The translations under genes and the position numbers were made by a program. This document shows, piece by piece, positions 17,049-24,683 of a DNA stretch of 29,338 nucleotides. This DNA comes from H111-94 sp034436045 (GTDB taxonomy: Bacteria; Chloroflexota; Ktedonobacteria; Ktedonobacterales; Ktedonobacteraceae): contig DAOTVZ010000243.1 in the NCBI GenBank assembly GCA_034436045.1, positions 1 through 29,338 on the forward strand, given 5' to 3'. Every line of letters starts with the position of its first letter. Position 1 is the stretch's first letter. Below the pieces are notes generated by a model. It ran no database searches, was not told the DNA's origin, and saw only the letters and a list, made by a program, of their open reading frames with translations.

Positions 17049-17136
17049 ACACACAGCCAGCCATGCTATAAAGCACTGCCTACCTCTTTGCTACCTCCTT
17101 TCTCAAGATGCTACTATACAAACAGCAAGAATAAAA

Positions 17137-18861
17137 TTATTTTGAGACACCATACGCTGAAACTGGATATGTCTCGTAAGGCAATGCTGACAAATCCAGC
17201 ATGCGTATCGTCTTCTCTGCGAGAACCAGCAGGTGATTGGTATACAACGCAGGGGGCACCTGTTTCCCTTGCAAGATAGCGAGCGCGCTATCGACAATCA
17301 TCTTACCGTAGTGTTCAGGAAAAAAGGCCACCGAGCCGATCATGCGGCTACCCGGACGCTGAAGTTCCTGGCGTGCGTTCAAATCTGCTCCCTGCCCAAC
17401 CGCGACCACACGCTCGGTCCACCCCACCTCCTCAAAGGCTTTGAGCGCTCCCATAACCACTTCATCGTTAATACCCATCACCACGATGTGTCGCGCAGAC
17501 TTCAATGTTGGTAACATCGCCGTCACGGCGCGATAGGACTCTTCAAAGGTATTTTTGCTGTCCAGGCGAAGCACCTGCTCATCAGCAACGGAGATATACT
17601 CGCGCAGGCCATCAAGCTGGCCCTGCATGCGCGCGGCAGGAACAGGGCCAGAACTGGGCAATTCGAGAGACAGTACGTGATCAACCCACCCATGCCATTG
17701 TTGTGCAACAAAGAGTCCGACCAGCTTGCCGCCCATTAGACCCGCTTTGTAGTTATCAACACCGATGAAGGTTGCACCCGGCAAGGGAATATCAATGGCG
17801 ATCACCGGCACATGTTCTGAGCGCAGGCGTTCCATGATGATATTGCCATAACGCACATCTGTGTTAAACTCGACGATCAGGTCAACTTTCTCTTCCAAAA
17901 GATACTCGACATTAGCAAGCGCCGTTGGCCCATCTTCGCGGTTATCGACCAGCAGCAAGTCGATATTGGCGGCCCGCGCAGCCTGCACTAACCCCTGTTT
18001 CACAATCATGGGAAATGGCGCGGCATCATCCTGGTTGGCAAAACCGACGCGGAAACGCTTCCCCTCATCGCCGCCATCCAGCACGCGCGTGGTATGTTCA
18101 CCACAAATGCTAACCCGTATGTTGGCCTCACGCAATCTAGCAAGATGGGTCGCACTGATCTGATCATCGGTAATTACCATGTTCACACGGCTTAAAGGCG
18201 CGAACGAAGCCACGCCCTGCTTATCAAACTTACTGGAATCGGCCAGCAAAATCAGCATTTCAGCCGCATCCACGAGGTCTTTTTTAAGTTGCGCTTCCAA
18301 CAAATCATCATCCATCAGGTCGAGATGCGGCGACCAGCCAGTGCAGGAAAGAAACGCCTTTGTCGCGCGTGCGCCATTAAACATGCCATTGCCAAACTGA
18401 CCAACCAGTGAAGCTGTCTCTGGGCGTAACAGGCCCCCTAACAAAAAGACCTTGTGCGAACGATTTTCGGCGAGGCGAAAAGCCGCTTCGATACCGTTGG
18501 TAAAGACGGTTAGCCCTGTGTGATGTTTGAGACAATCAGCCAGCGCAAAGGCAGTAGTGCTGGCATCCAGAATAATACTTTCGTAGTCCTCTACCAGTTC
18601 AGCGGCCCGGCGCGCAATCCACAGCTTTTTGTCCTGATTGATGGAGACACGTTCTTCAAAATGCTGCCCACGCATGCGCTCGCCCACGAGGATCGCCCCT
18701 CCATGAACGCGGCTCACAATGCCCTCATCCTCTAATGCACTGAGGTCATTGCGGATCGTGACTTCAGATACAGCAAGATGTCTGGCCAATGCACCGACAT
18801 GGCAGAAACCCTCTGCCCTCAACAATTCCTTGATCTTCTCACGCCGAGTTTGTGTGTTCAT
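17137..18861 (-). CDS. DeoR-family regulator fused to a periplasmic-binding-protein-like sugar domain
   Basis: This 574-residue cytosolic regulator has three parts. The DeoR winged HTH at about 3-58 includes TRREKIKELL and VSEVTIRNDLSALEDEGIVSRVHGGA. A DeoRC-type sensor domain at about 72-255 has DASTTAFALADCL, TNGIEAAFRL, LLGGLLRPET and DSSKFDKQG. A LacI/ribose-binding-like domain at about 268-560 begins RVGFANQDDAAPFPMIVKQGL and includes FIGVDNYKAG and VMGINDEVVMGALKA. DeoR proteins normally end after the sensor near residue 255. It heads the rhamnose block and probably controls it, with L-rhamnose or a rhamnose phosphate as effector. ATG 18861 fits the family start; ATG 18891 is an alternative. 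Its promoter overlaps CGAAA-type palindromes, suggesting autoregulation. Confidence 0.9.
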   Translation of the reverse strand: MNTQTRREKIKELLRAEGFCHVGALARHLAVSEVTIRNDLSALEDEGIVSRVHGGAILVGERMRGQHFEERVSINQDKKLWIARRAAELVEDYESIILDASTTAFALADCLKHHTGLTVFTNGIEAAFRLAENRSHKVFLLGGLLRPETASLVGQFGNGMFNGARATKAFLSCTGWSPHLDLMDDDLLEAQLKKDLVDAAEMLILLADSSKFDKQGVASFAPLSRVNMVITDDQISATHLARLREANIRVSICGEHTTRVLDGGDEGKRFRVGFANQDDAAPFPMIVKQGLVQAARAANIDLLLVDNREDGPTALANVEYLLEEKVDLIVEFNTDVRYGNIIMERLRSEHVPVIAIDIPLPGATFIGVDNYKAGLMGGKLVGLFVAQQWHGWVDHVLSLELPSSGPVPAARMQGQLDGLREYISVADEQVLRLDSKNTFEESYRAVTAMLPTLKSARHIVVMGINDEVVMGALKAFEEVGWTERVVAVGQGADLNARQELQRPGSRMIGSVAFFPEHYGKMIVDSALAILQGKQVPPALYTNHLLVLAEKTIRMLDLSALPYETYPVSAYGVSK

Positions 18862-18898
18862 AGGTGTCTTTTTCTGCAAGCCTTTACGCATACCGGTC

Positions 18899-18916
18899 AG
18901 TACAGCAAGCAGTACT
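18899..18916. promoter_or_regulatory. AGTAC inverted repeat at the regulator's transcription start
   Basis: AGTAC (18899-18903) and GTACT (18912-18916) form a five-base inverted repeat with eight bases between. It overlaps the predicted start point of the DeoR-PBP transcript (about 18918). A direct repeat CAGTAC with a 12-base period overlaps it. It could be a second operator. Confidence 0.3.
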
Positions 18917-18924
18917 TAATTACA

Positions 18925-18953
18925 AGTATACTCAGGCTTTTTCGGAAAGTCAA
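18925..18953 (-). promoter_or_regulatory. Promoter of the DeoR-PBP regulator
   Basis: TTGACT -35 (18953-18948) and TATACT -10 (18930-18925) are separated by 17 bases on the minus strand, a near-consensus pair. The spacer and -35 overlap a TTTC-G-GAAA palindrome, so a bound regulator would block RNA polymerase. Confidence 0.75.
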
Positions 18954-19005
18954 GGATATTTTTCGTTTCCGAAAATAGAGCTTTCTTTACCGAAAGATAA
19001 AGCTC
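18937..19005. promoter_or_regulatory. Cluster of three CGAAA-type operator-like palindromes
   Basis: Three palindromes lie at and just upstream of the regulator promoter. TTTC-G-GAAA is at 18940-18948. TTTTCG-TTTC-CGAAAA is at 18960-18975. CTTTC-TTTACC-GAAAG at 18981-18996 is nested in GAGCTTT/AAAGCTC at 18978-19005. CGAAA half-sites are typical of DeoR-family operators. The likely ligand is the adjacent DeoR-PBP protein, which is inference. Confidence 0.6.
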
Positions 19006-19287
19006 ACGGAGTCTTGACTCTGCCCCTCTACACCGATTGCCTCTCGATATAGGGCAGTTCATACGATGCTAAATCACTGGCTTTATGAAATGTAACATTA
19101 AATGACCTCGTCATCACAGCAATTTTTGGAATGTTCACAACTTCATAGAAAAATCGTTGTTACAATACTCGTGTACACATTACCGATAGCACGCCATTTG
19201 CAGAGTTAAATACGCGAAATAATATGAATTTCGTGATAAAACACGCTCGATAACGATATCAATTTTCACAACAGGGGGTCGGTAAGC
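19006..19287. other. Intergenic region between the two regulators, no gene found
   Basis: About 280 AT-rich bases lie between the divergent regulator genes. I see no credible reading frame. CGAAAT-N7-ATTTCG at 19215-19233 is an inverted repeat resembling the CGAAA half-sites near 18960. An 8-base palindrome GTGTACAC lies near 19171-19178. A TACAAT-like -10 near 19160 has no convincing -35. Confidence 0.5.
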
Positions 19288-19317
19288 TTGACAAACATCC
19301 AATTATCAGGTTATAAT
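19288..19317 (+). promoter_or_regulatory. Consensus sigma-70 type promoter of the lacI-family gene
   Basis: TTGACA (19288-19293) and TATAAT (19312-19317) are both perfect hexamers, 18 bases apart. Such a strong promoter on a regulator gene usually implies tight repression, and a palindrome overlaps it. Confidence 0.85.
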
Positions 19318-19333
19318 TGGTGTACGCGAGTAC
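19299..19333. promoter_or_regulatory. Operator-like palindromes over the lacI-family promoter
   Basis: CCAATTAT-N6-ATAATTGG at 19299-19320 is a perfect inverted repeat with eight-base arms covering the spacer and -10 box. GTAC-GCGA-GTAC at 19322-19333, near the start point, has the size and CG-containing centre of LacI-family operators. Either would support autoregulation. Confidence 0.6.
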
Positions 19334-19358
19334 GTTAATTTGTGGGAGACACCTATCT

Positions 19359-20390
19359 ATGGTGACCAGTGAGCAGGTTGCCAAACTGGCAGGAGTTTCG
19401 CGTGCGACTGTCTCGCGCGCGCTCAACGGTTCGGCAAATGTAAGTGAAGAGACACGGCAGCGCATTCTTGAAGCGATTGCCTCTCTGGGTTATGAGCCGA
19501 ATGTGGTGGCCCAAAACCTGGCCCGGCAACGTTCGCGCGTGATTGCCTTTGCACTCTTCACCGATGATCAGCGCAAGCTTATGGAATTCGAGCAGACACA
19601 ACATTATTTCTATCTTGGGGTCATTAATGCCGTTGAACACGCTATCACATCTGCGGGCTATGATCTCTTCTTCCCGGCCCGTGCAGAGGATGGTTCATAT
19701 GGGAACTATCTTCGCACGTTACAAAGTCGCCGCGTGGCAGGAGTGATCGCCATCTCTATCGCTCAGAGCGATCCACGTATCCAGGCTCTGGTTAACTCGA
19801 ATCTCCCCACAGTCTTCATTGATAATATGGGACAGGGGAAGCGCGCCACCTATGTGAAGTCGGACAACCTGCATGGCGGGCGCATGGCGATGGAGTATCT
19901 TCTTCAGCTTGGGCATCGGCGCATCGCCATCATGCCGGGAAATACTGCTGATCTCTCCGGTGCGGAACGTCTGCTAGGCTGTCAGCAGGGTCTGGCAAAG
20001 GCCGGGCTGGTAGCAGACCCCGATCTGATTTGCGTATCTGATTGGACAACCGAAGACGCTTACCATGCGACAATAAAGCTCTTAAAGCAGCGGCGCGATT
20101 TTACTGCTATCGCAGCAGGTAGCGACATGATGGCCATGGGAGTTTTACGCGCCCTGCACGAATACGGCATACGGATACCGGAAGAAGTCTCTGTTATCGG
20201 CTTCGATGATCTCGATATCAGTCGCTTTATGGAGCCACCCCTTACGACCGTGCGCCAGGATCGCCTGGTGATGAGCCAGAGCGCGGTACAGAAACTCATT
20301 ACGATGATTGAGGAGGGTGAAACGCCTGCCCCGTTGACGATTCCGATGCAACTGGTGGTGCGCGCCTCAACCGGCCCTGCACCTGCCTGA
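19359..20390 (+). CDS. LacI-family transcriptional regulator, probable alpha-galactoside regulator
   Basis: This 343-residue repressor has an N-terminal LacI HTH (about 3-48: SEQVAKLAGVSRATVSRALNGS, then EETRQRILEAIASLGYEPN) and the hinge helix ahead of a sugar-binding core. The core shows FIDNMGQGKRATYVKSDN, GHRRIAIMPG, AIAAGSDMMAMGVLRALHE, SVIGFDDLDISRFMEPPLTTVRQ and a C-terminal RAST motif. ATG 19359 has GGGAG ten bases upstream; an earlier TTG at 19317 lies inside the -10 box and is rejected. It is codirectional with the permease, binding-protein and alpha-galactosidase genes, which it probably represses in the absence of melibiose- or raffinose-like sugars. The effector is inferred from the neighbours. 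Confidence 0.92.
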   Translation: MVTSEQVAKLAGVSRATVSRALNGSANVSEETRQRILEAIASLGYEPNVVAQNLARQRSRVIAFALFTDDQRKLMEFEQTQHYFYLGVINAVEHAITSAGYDLFFPARAEDGSYGNYLRTLQSRRVAGVIAISIAQSDPRIQALVNSNLPTVFIDNMGQGKRATYVKSDNLHGGRMAMEYLLQLGHRRIAIMPGNTADLSGAERLLGCQQGLAKAGLVADPDLICVSDWTTEDAYHATIKLLKQRRDFTAIAAGSDMMAMGVLRALHEYGIRIPEEVSVIGFDDLDISRFMEPPLTTVRQDRLVMSQSAVQKLITMIEEGETPAPLTIPMQLVVRASTGPAPA

Positions 20391-20600
20391 TGCTAAGAAT
20401 GGAGCGATCAAAAATCACCCGCGAATACTTCTTTTGGATATGGTCTTCTCTCTTGCTGGCGACTATACTTTCTCAAAGATAGTTCCAGGAAGGGAACATG
20501 AACTGAGTGCTGTTCAGCCTATATTTTTACTAAATCAGGCCCAGGAGCGCTTTCTTGTAGCAGGGCGTTGAACAACGAGTATCACGCGGGTGGATGCACA
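20391..20600. other. Gap after the lacI-family gene, no gene found
   Basis: Some 210 bases hold no credible reading frame. A TATACT at 20464-20469 could be a -10 box, but no good -35 precedes it. Two small inverted repeats, GTTCC-N6-GGAAC at 20482-20497 and TGAAC-N8-GTTCA at 20499-20516, lie downstream of it and could be regulatory. No T-run terminator is visible. Confidence 0.4.
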
Positions 20601-20840
20601 ATGGCAGTTTACCGGATTCGTCTCAAGGAGAGACTTGATGAACACTGGTCATCCTGGCTAGGAGGGTTGAAGGTAGTGCATGAGGCGAATGGTGAGACGA
20701 TGCTAATTGGTGAAGTAGTTGACCAGGCAGCGTTACATGGTTTACTGAGTAAAGTTCGTGATCTTCAGTTGACGTTGCTCTCCGTCTCCTCACTAGAGGA
20801 GGAGTCTTCATCAAACAAGCAGAGGAGGGAAAACCTATGA
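20601..20840 (+). CDS. Small conserved-looking protein of unknown function, 79 residues
   Basis: The product begins MAVYRIRLKERLDEHWSSWL and continues with an EANGETMLIGEVVDQAALHGLLSKVRDL segment. This reads as strand, helix, strand, strand, helix, a compact alpha/beta fold. An acidic and then serine/asparagine/arginine-rich tail follows. The pattern, with a DQAALHGLL helix and VRDLxLxLLSV end, resembles small proteins I associate with Chloroflexota genomes; no function is known to me. ATG 20601 is preceded by GGTGG. An earlier ATG at 20568 is possible. It has no signal peptide or membrane segment. It lies between the LacI regulator and the sugar transporter and might be co-transcribed with either. 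Confidence 0.6.
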   Translation: MAVYRIRLKERLDEHWSSWLGGLKVVHEANGETMLIGEVVDQAALHGLLSKVRDLQLTLLSVSSLEEESSSNKQRRENL

Positions 20841-21073
20841 ATTAGGCCAAGTCGGCATATATCAGCCTGTGTCTATAACAGTATGAATGCCGAACATGCT
20901 TTCAAGATGTGTTCAAGCCAGGGATTGTATGCCTCAAAGCAATATCAGACTTTTCAGGAGGCCCAGGACATCATTGAACAGTTTCTCTCTGGTGTCGTTC
21001 GTGTCGTTGTAAGAAAGTTCCCGATCAGTATTTTTCATCATGCATGCCTACTTTCAAAGGAGGAGTCTGGCAT
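20841..21073. other. Leader region before the permease genes
   Basis: The 233 bases ahead of the first permease contain TATAAC at 20874-20879 without a good -35, and a 76-codon open frame at 20883-21113 that overlaps the permease and has no family features. I take it as a leader, probably carrying a promoter I cannot place confidently. Confidence 0.35.
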
Positions 21074-22039
21074 ATGCAAAAACTTAGACGGGATGCAACC
21101 GGTGCAAGCCTGAATGCAGTTGGCGTTGCGGCCATTACCGCCCCACGCAGAAGAAAAGAACGCCGCTTCAAACTTCTCCAGTTCCAGGCATATGCGTTCA
21201 TACTGCCCAGCTTTATCGGTCTGCTGGTCTTTTCGCTCATCCCCATCGTTGCAGTCGCTGTTCTCAGTTTCTTCAACTGGAGCCTGCTCGGTCAACCCAC
21301 CTTCATCGGGGTACAGAACTATGCAAAGATGTTTAGCAGCTCCGCTTTCTGGCATACGCTGCTAGTTACCTTTTACTATGTCCTGCTCAATATTCCCTTG
21401 CAGACAATCCTCGCGCTGCTTCTGGCAGTGCTGCTCAACCAGAATCTTCCCGGTAAAGGCATTTTCCGCACCATCTTCGTGGTGCCCTGGATGGCAACAG
21501 CGGTAGCAATGGGCACCATCTGGCAGTGGATTTTCGACCCGCAGTATGGCTCGCTCAACACCTTCCTGGCCCTGTTCCATATCAACGGCCCGGCCTGGCT
21601 CTCTTCGACGACCTGGGCGTTGCCTGCAATCGCCGCCGTCAACATCTGGCAGTATACCGGCTACAACATGCTCTTCTTCCTCGCCGGACTTCAGGGTATT
21701 CCGTCTGACTTCTACCAGGCAGCTTCACTCGATGGGGCCAACCGCTTTGAGCAGTTCTTCTCCATCACGATTCCGCTGCTAACTCCAACCCTGTTCTTCG
21801 TCCTCGTGACGGATATCATCGGCTCCGCACAGGTATTCGATACCGTGTATGTGATGACGCAGGGCGGTCCAGGCAAGGCTACAAATGTCATTAACTTCGA
21901 GATATTTCAGCAAGCCTTCGAGTTCTTCCACGCCGGCTATGCCTCTGCACTCTCGATGGTGCTGTTTGCAATCCTGATCATCATCACCTTGATCCAGGTG
22001 CTGTTCTTCCGCAGTCGCATCGTCTACGATCTCAGCTAG
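21074..22039 (+). CDS. ABC sugar transporter permease, MalF-type
   Basis: This 321-residue inner-membrane permease has six hydrophobic segments. The first follows a basic cytoplasmic N-terminus at about 37-62. The EAA coupling motif, ASLDGANRFEQFFSITIPLL, is at about 217-236. It pairs with the next permease to form the membrane channel of a CUT1-family sugar importer. ATG 21074 is preceded by a full AAAGGAGG site at ten bases; an in-frame start at 21044 would place that site inside the gene. A MalK/MsmK-type ATPase is needed but is not encoded nearby. Confidence 0.93.
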   Translation: MQKLRRDATGASLNAVGVAAITAPRRRKERRFKLLQFQAYAFILPSFIGLLVFSLIPIVAVAVLSFFNWSLLGQPTFIGVQNYAKMFSSSAFWHTLLVTFYYVLLNIPLQTILALLLAVLLNQNLPGKGIFRTIFVVPWMATAVAMGTIWQWIFDPQYGSLNTFLALFHINGPAWLSSTTWALPAIAAVNIWQYTGYNMLFFLAGLQGIPSDFYQAASLDGANRFEQFFSITIPLLTPTLFFVLVTDIIGSAQVFDTVYVMTQGGPGKATNVINFEIFQQAFEFFHAGYASALSMVLFAILIIITLIQVLFFRSRIVYDLS

Positions 22040-22070
22040 TTCTGCATATCTTCAAGGAAGGGGAGCTATT

Positions 22071-22961
22071 ATGACTTCCGTCAGTACAGAAATCACTGCA
22101 AGTAAAGCAGGCGCACGGACGAAGCAGGCGCGACCACAGATTGGTCATGTTACACGCTATGCTATCACCTACATTATTCTGCTGCTCGGCGTGGTCGTCT
22201 CACTGTTTCCGTATTTGCTGGCAGTGCTAACCTCGTTAAAGGAGTCGAATCAGATTTTCTCAGGCGCACCCTGGACGTTGCCCAATCCGCTGACCTTTCA
22301 GAACTACGTCACCGTCATGACGCAGTACAACTTCCTGGCCTATATGTGGCACACGCTGCTTTTTGCTGTGATCGTGACGCTTGGTCAGCTCATCTTTAGC
22401 ACAATGGCCGCCTATGCCTTCGCACGCATAGATTTTCCATTCCGCGAGCAGATTTTCTGGCTGTACCTATCAACTTTGATGGTACCAACTATTGTGACAC
22501 TCATTCCGCTGTTTCTCATCCTGCGCACTCTCGGCCTGATCAACACCTGGGCCGGGCTGGTTCTCCCGTATGTGCTGGGTACACCTTTCGGCATCTTCCT
22601 GATGCGGCAGTTCTTCCTTACGATCCCGAAAGACCTGGAGAACTCTGCTCGCATCGACGGAGCCGGAACGATGCAGATCATCTTCCAGATCATCCTGCCG
22701 CTGAGTCGGCCTATGCTCGCAACACTGGCAATCGTTACCTTCGTACCGGCCTGGAACAATTTCCTCTGGCCCCTCATTATAACGAATACCGACAACCTGC
22801 GCGTACTTACCGTCGCAGTTGCATCATTCTCGTCGAATTTTGGAACACAGTGGGGTCCCCTGATGGCGGCCGGTTTCATCACGCTTGCGCCATTGCTGAT
22901 TCTGTTCTTCCTGTTCCAGCAGCATATCGTTCGTTCCATTCACCTCAGCGGGTTTAAATAG
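22071..22961 (+). CDS. ABC sugar transporter permease, MalG-type
   Basis: This 296-residue partner permease has six hydrophobic segments, the first at about 30-54. The typical SLKESNQIFSGAPWTLP periplasmic loop follows. The EAA motif, ENSARIDGAGTMQIIFQIILPL, is at about 190-211. ATG 22071 has GGGGAG six bases upstream. It starts 31 bases after the MalF-type gene and is clearly in the same operon. The substrate is inferred as an alpha-galactoside from the downstream alpha-galactosidase. Confidence 0.93.
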   Translation: MTSVSTEITASKAGARTKQARPQIGHVTRYAITYIILLLGVVVSLFPYLLAVLTSLKESNQIFSGAPWTLPNPLTFQNYVTVMTQYNFLAYMWHTLLFAVIVTLGQLIFSTMAAYAFARIDFPFREQIFWLYLSTLMVPTIVTLIPLFLILRTLGLINTWAGLVLPYVLGTPFGIFLMRQFFLTIPKDLENSARIDGAGTMQIIFQIILPLSRPMLATLAIVTFVPAWNNFLWPLIITNTDNLRVLTVAVASFSSNFGTQWGPLMAAGFITLAPLLILFFLFQQHIVRSIHLSGFK

Positions 22962-22971
22962 GCTATCTTCG

Positions 22972-23009
22972 TGGTGTGTGGAGCAGCGCGGGCAATGCGC
23001 CACACATCA
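22972..23009 (+). other. mRNA hairpin between permease and binding-protein genes
   Basis: Nine base pairs (22972-22980 with 23001-23009, one G-U) continue after a five-base bulge into four GC pairs (22986-22989 with 22997-23000) around a seven-base loop. No T-run follows directly. Hairpins next to binding-protein genes often protect or process the mRNA so that the binding protein is made in excess, which is the likely purpose here. Confidence 0.55.
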
Positions 23010-23079
23010 AGATGATGATAGAAATTGACGTTTTTTGTATATCTGTTCTCTCTACTTCACCTGACAAGGAGGAAGTACT

Positions 23080-24504
23080 ATGCAAACCGTATTGCACCGG
23101 CTCCCAATCTGGCGGAGAAACCGGTCAAAAACTGAACGGAATGTTCAGCGTCCACGTTTCACACGCACCATGAACTGGTTCTCATTGGCGACAATCATTG
23201 TCCTTGTGGCAATGGGCCTGGCCGCTTGTGGCGGGAGTGCCTCATCACAACAGGGCGGCACGGTCAATCTCACCTATGCACTGTGGGATCAGGTCGAGGA
23301 GATCGGTTACAAGCAGTCGATAGACCAGTTCATGAAGTTGCACCCGAACATTCATGTGACCATTGAGCAGGTGCCCTGGGGACAATACTGGCAGAAGCTG
23401 GACACGGAGTTCGCTGCTGGCGATGCTCCTGACGTCTTCTGGGATCACCTGGCCTACTTCCCTCAATTCGTGCAGCAGGGCGAGTTGATGAATCTCACAC
23501 CGCTGATTCAACAAAACCACATTGATATGTCCCAATACTACCCATCGCTTGTGAAAGAGTGGACGTATAACGGCAATGTGTACGGCTTGCCGAAGGACTG
23601 GGATACCATCGCCATCGTGTATAATAAGCAGATGTTCCAGAAAGCCGGGCTGCCCGCTCCTACCAACATGACCTGGAACCCGACTGATGGCGGAACTTTC
23701 CTGCAGATCGCGGAGAAGCTCACCATCGATCAGAACGGCAAGCATCCTAACGATCCTGGTTTCGATCCAAAACACATCGTTCAATATGGCTTTGTGTCGG
23801 AGAATAACCCCCAGGAGGGCTACTGGAACTTCATCGCCGAGAACGGTGGTCAACTTATCGATAAGCAGTTCGGTCAGCATGTCCTCTACAACCAGCCCGC
23901 TGACCAGCAGGCGTTGCAGTTCCTGGTCGATCTGGTCAATAAGTATCATGTCTCGCCATCAGCGGCAGAAACCAACAACAACAGCGGTTTCCAGACACAG
24001 TTGTTCGAGGGGGGCAAAGCCGCGATGATCGCGGTCGGTGACTGGGAGCTTACCAGCATTTACCAGTCCACGAAGGCTCCCTGGGGCATTGTAGAGCTGC
24101 CTGCCGGCCCTGCTGGTGTCGTGAGTGTCTTCAATGGCCTGACCGACGCAATCTACGCGAAGACACCGCATCCGCAGCAAGCCTGGGAACTGGAGCAGTG
24201 GCTGGGTTCGACGCAATCCGAGCAGATTCTGGGTTCCGGCGGCTTCGTCTGGCCCGGTATCCAGAGTGATGACCAACTGTTCGTCCAGGCCTGGCAGAAG
24301 AAAGGCATCGATGTCAGCCCCTATTTGAAAGAGGCGCAAGGCACAACCATTCTCTTCCCGATCTCCTTTGGCTACAATGAGGCTGGCACAGATGTCAACA
24401 ACATCTTTAACCAGATGTGGCTGGGGCAGATTTCGGTAGCCCAGGCCACAAACCAGGCAACCCAGCAGTCTGACCAGGCGATACAATCGGCCTCTGGTGG
24501 CTGA
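23080..24504 (+). CDS. Sugar-binding lipoprotein of the ABC transporter
   Basis: This is a 474-residue family-1 extracellular solute-binding protein. A basic N-region of about 33 residues is followed by a hydrophobic segment (34-47) and the lipobox LAAC with lipid-anchored Cys50, so it is tethered outside the membrane. The mature part starts with a strand leading to ALWDQVEEIGYKQSIDQFMKLHPNIHVTIEQVPWGQYWQKL, typical of the family. GLPKDWDTIAIVYNKQMFQKAGL and GGKAAMIAVGDWEL follow. ATG 23080 has AAGGAGG seven bases upstream. It is the third transporter gene; the usual order places it first. It captures the sugar, presumably an alpha-galactoside, for the two permeases. Confidence 0.95.
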   Translation: MQTVLHRLPIWRRNRSKTERNVQRPRFTRTMNWFSLATIIVLVAMGLAACGGSASSQQGGTVNLTYALWDQVEEIGYKQSIDQFMKLHPNIHVTIEQVPWGQYWQKLDTEFAAGDAPDVFWDHLAYFPQFVQQGELMNLTPLIQQNHIDMSQYYPSLVKEWTYNGNVYGLPKDWDTIAIVYNKQMFQKAGLPAPTNMTWNPTDGGTFLQIAEKLTIDQNGKHPNDPGFDPKHIVQYGFVSENNPQEGYWNFIAENGGQLIDKQFGQHVLYNQPADQQALQFLVDLVNKYHVSPSAAETNNNSGFQTQLFEGGKAAMIAVGDWELTSIYQSTKAPWGIVELPAGPAGVVSVFNGLTDAIYAKTPHPQQAWELEQWLGSTQSEQILGSGGFVWPGIQSDDQLFVQAWQKKGIDVSPYLKEAQGTTILFPISFGYNEAGTDVNNIFNQMWLGQISVAQATNQATQQSDQAIQSASGG

Positions 24505-24511
24505 TAGATAG

Positions 24512-24568
24512 TTACTGAGGGACAACGAGATGAAAAAAAAGATTTTTCACCCCGTTGTTCCTCAGTAA
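24512..24568. other. Nested hairpin after the binding-protein gene
   Basis: A 16-base stem (24512-24527 with 24553-24568, one G-U pair) encloses a second seven-base stem, TGAAAAA/TTTTTCA (24531-24537 with 24543-24549). It begins eight bases after the stop codon. It lacks a downstream T-run, so it may be a 3' stabilising structure or partial terminator that lowers alpha-galactosidase expression. It is also a possible cruciform. Confidence 0.7.
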
Positions 24569-24683
24569 AATGTTTATATCTAACTGCTGAATTTGTATGA
24601 GAGGTTAGTGGGCGAACACAATTGGCAGATGGCACCTGTTCAGAAGCCCCTGACCTCTACCTCAAGATGAAGGGATGGCATTG

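Noticed and set aside
19014..19019. TTGACT as a plus-strand -35 box
   Set aside because: No -10-like sequence follows at 16-19 bases.
20883..21113. 76-codon frame ahead of the first permease
   Set aside because: It overlaps the permease start in another frame, has no ribosome site and shows no domain.
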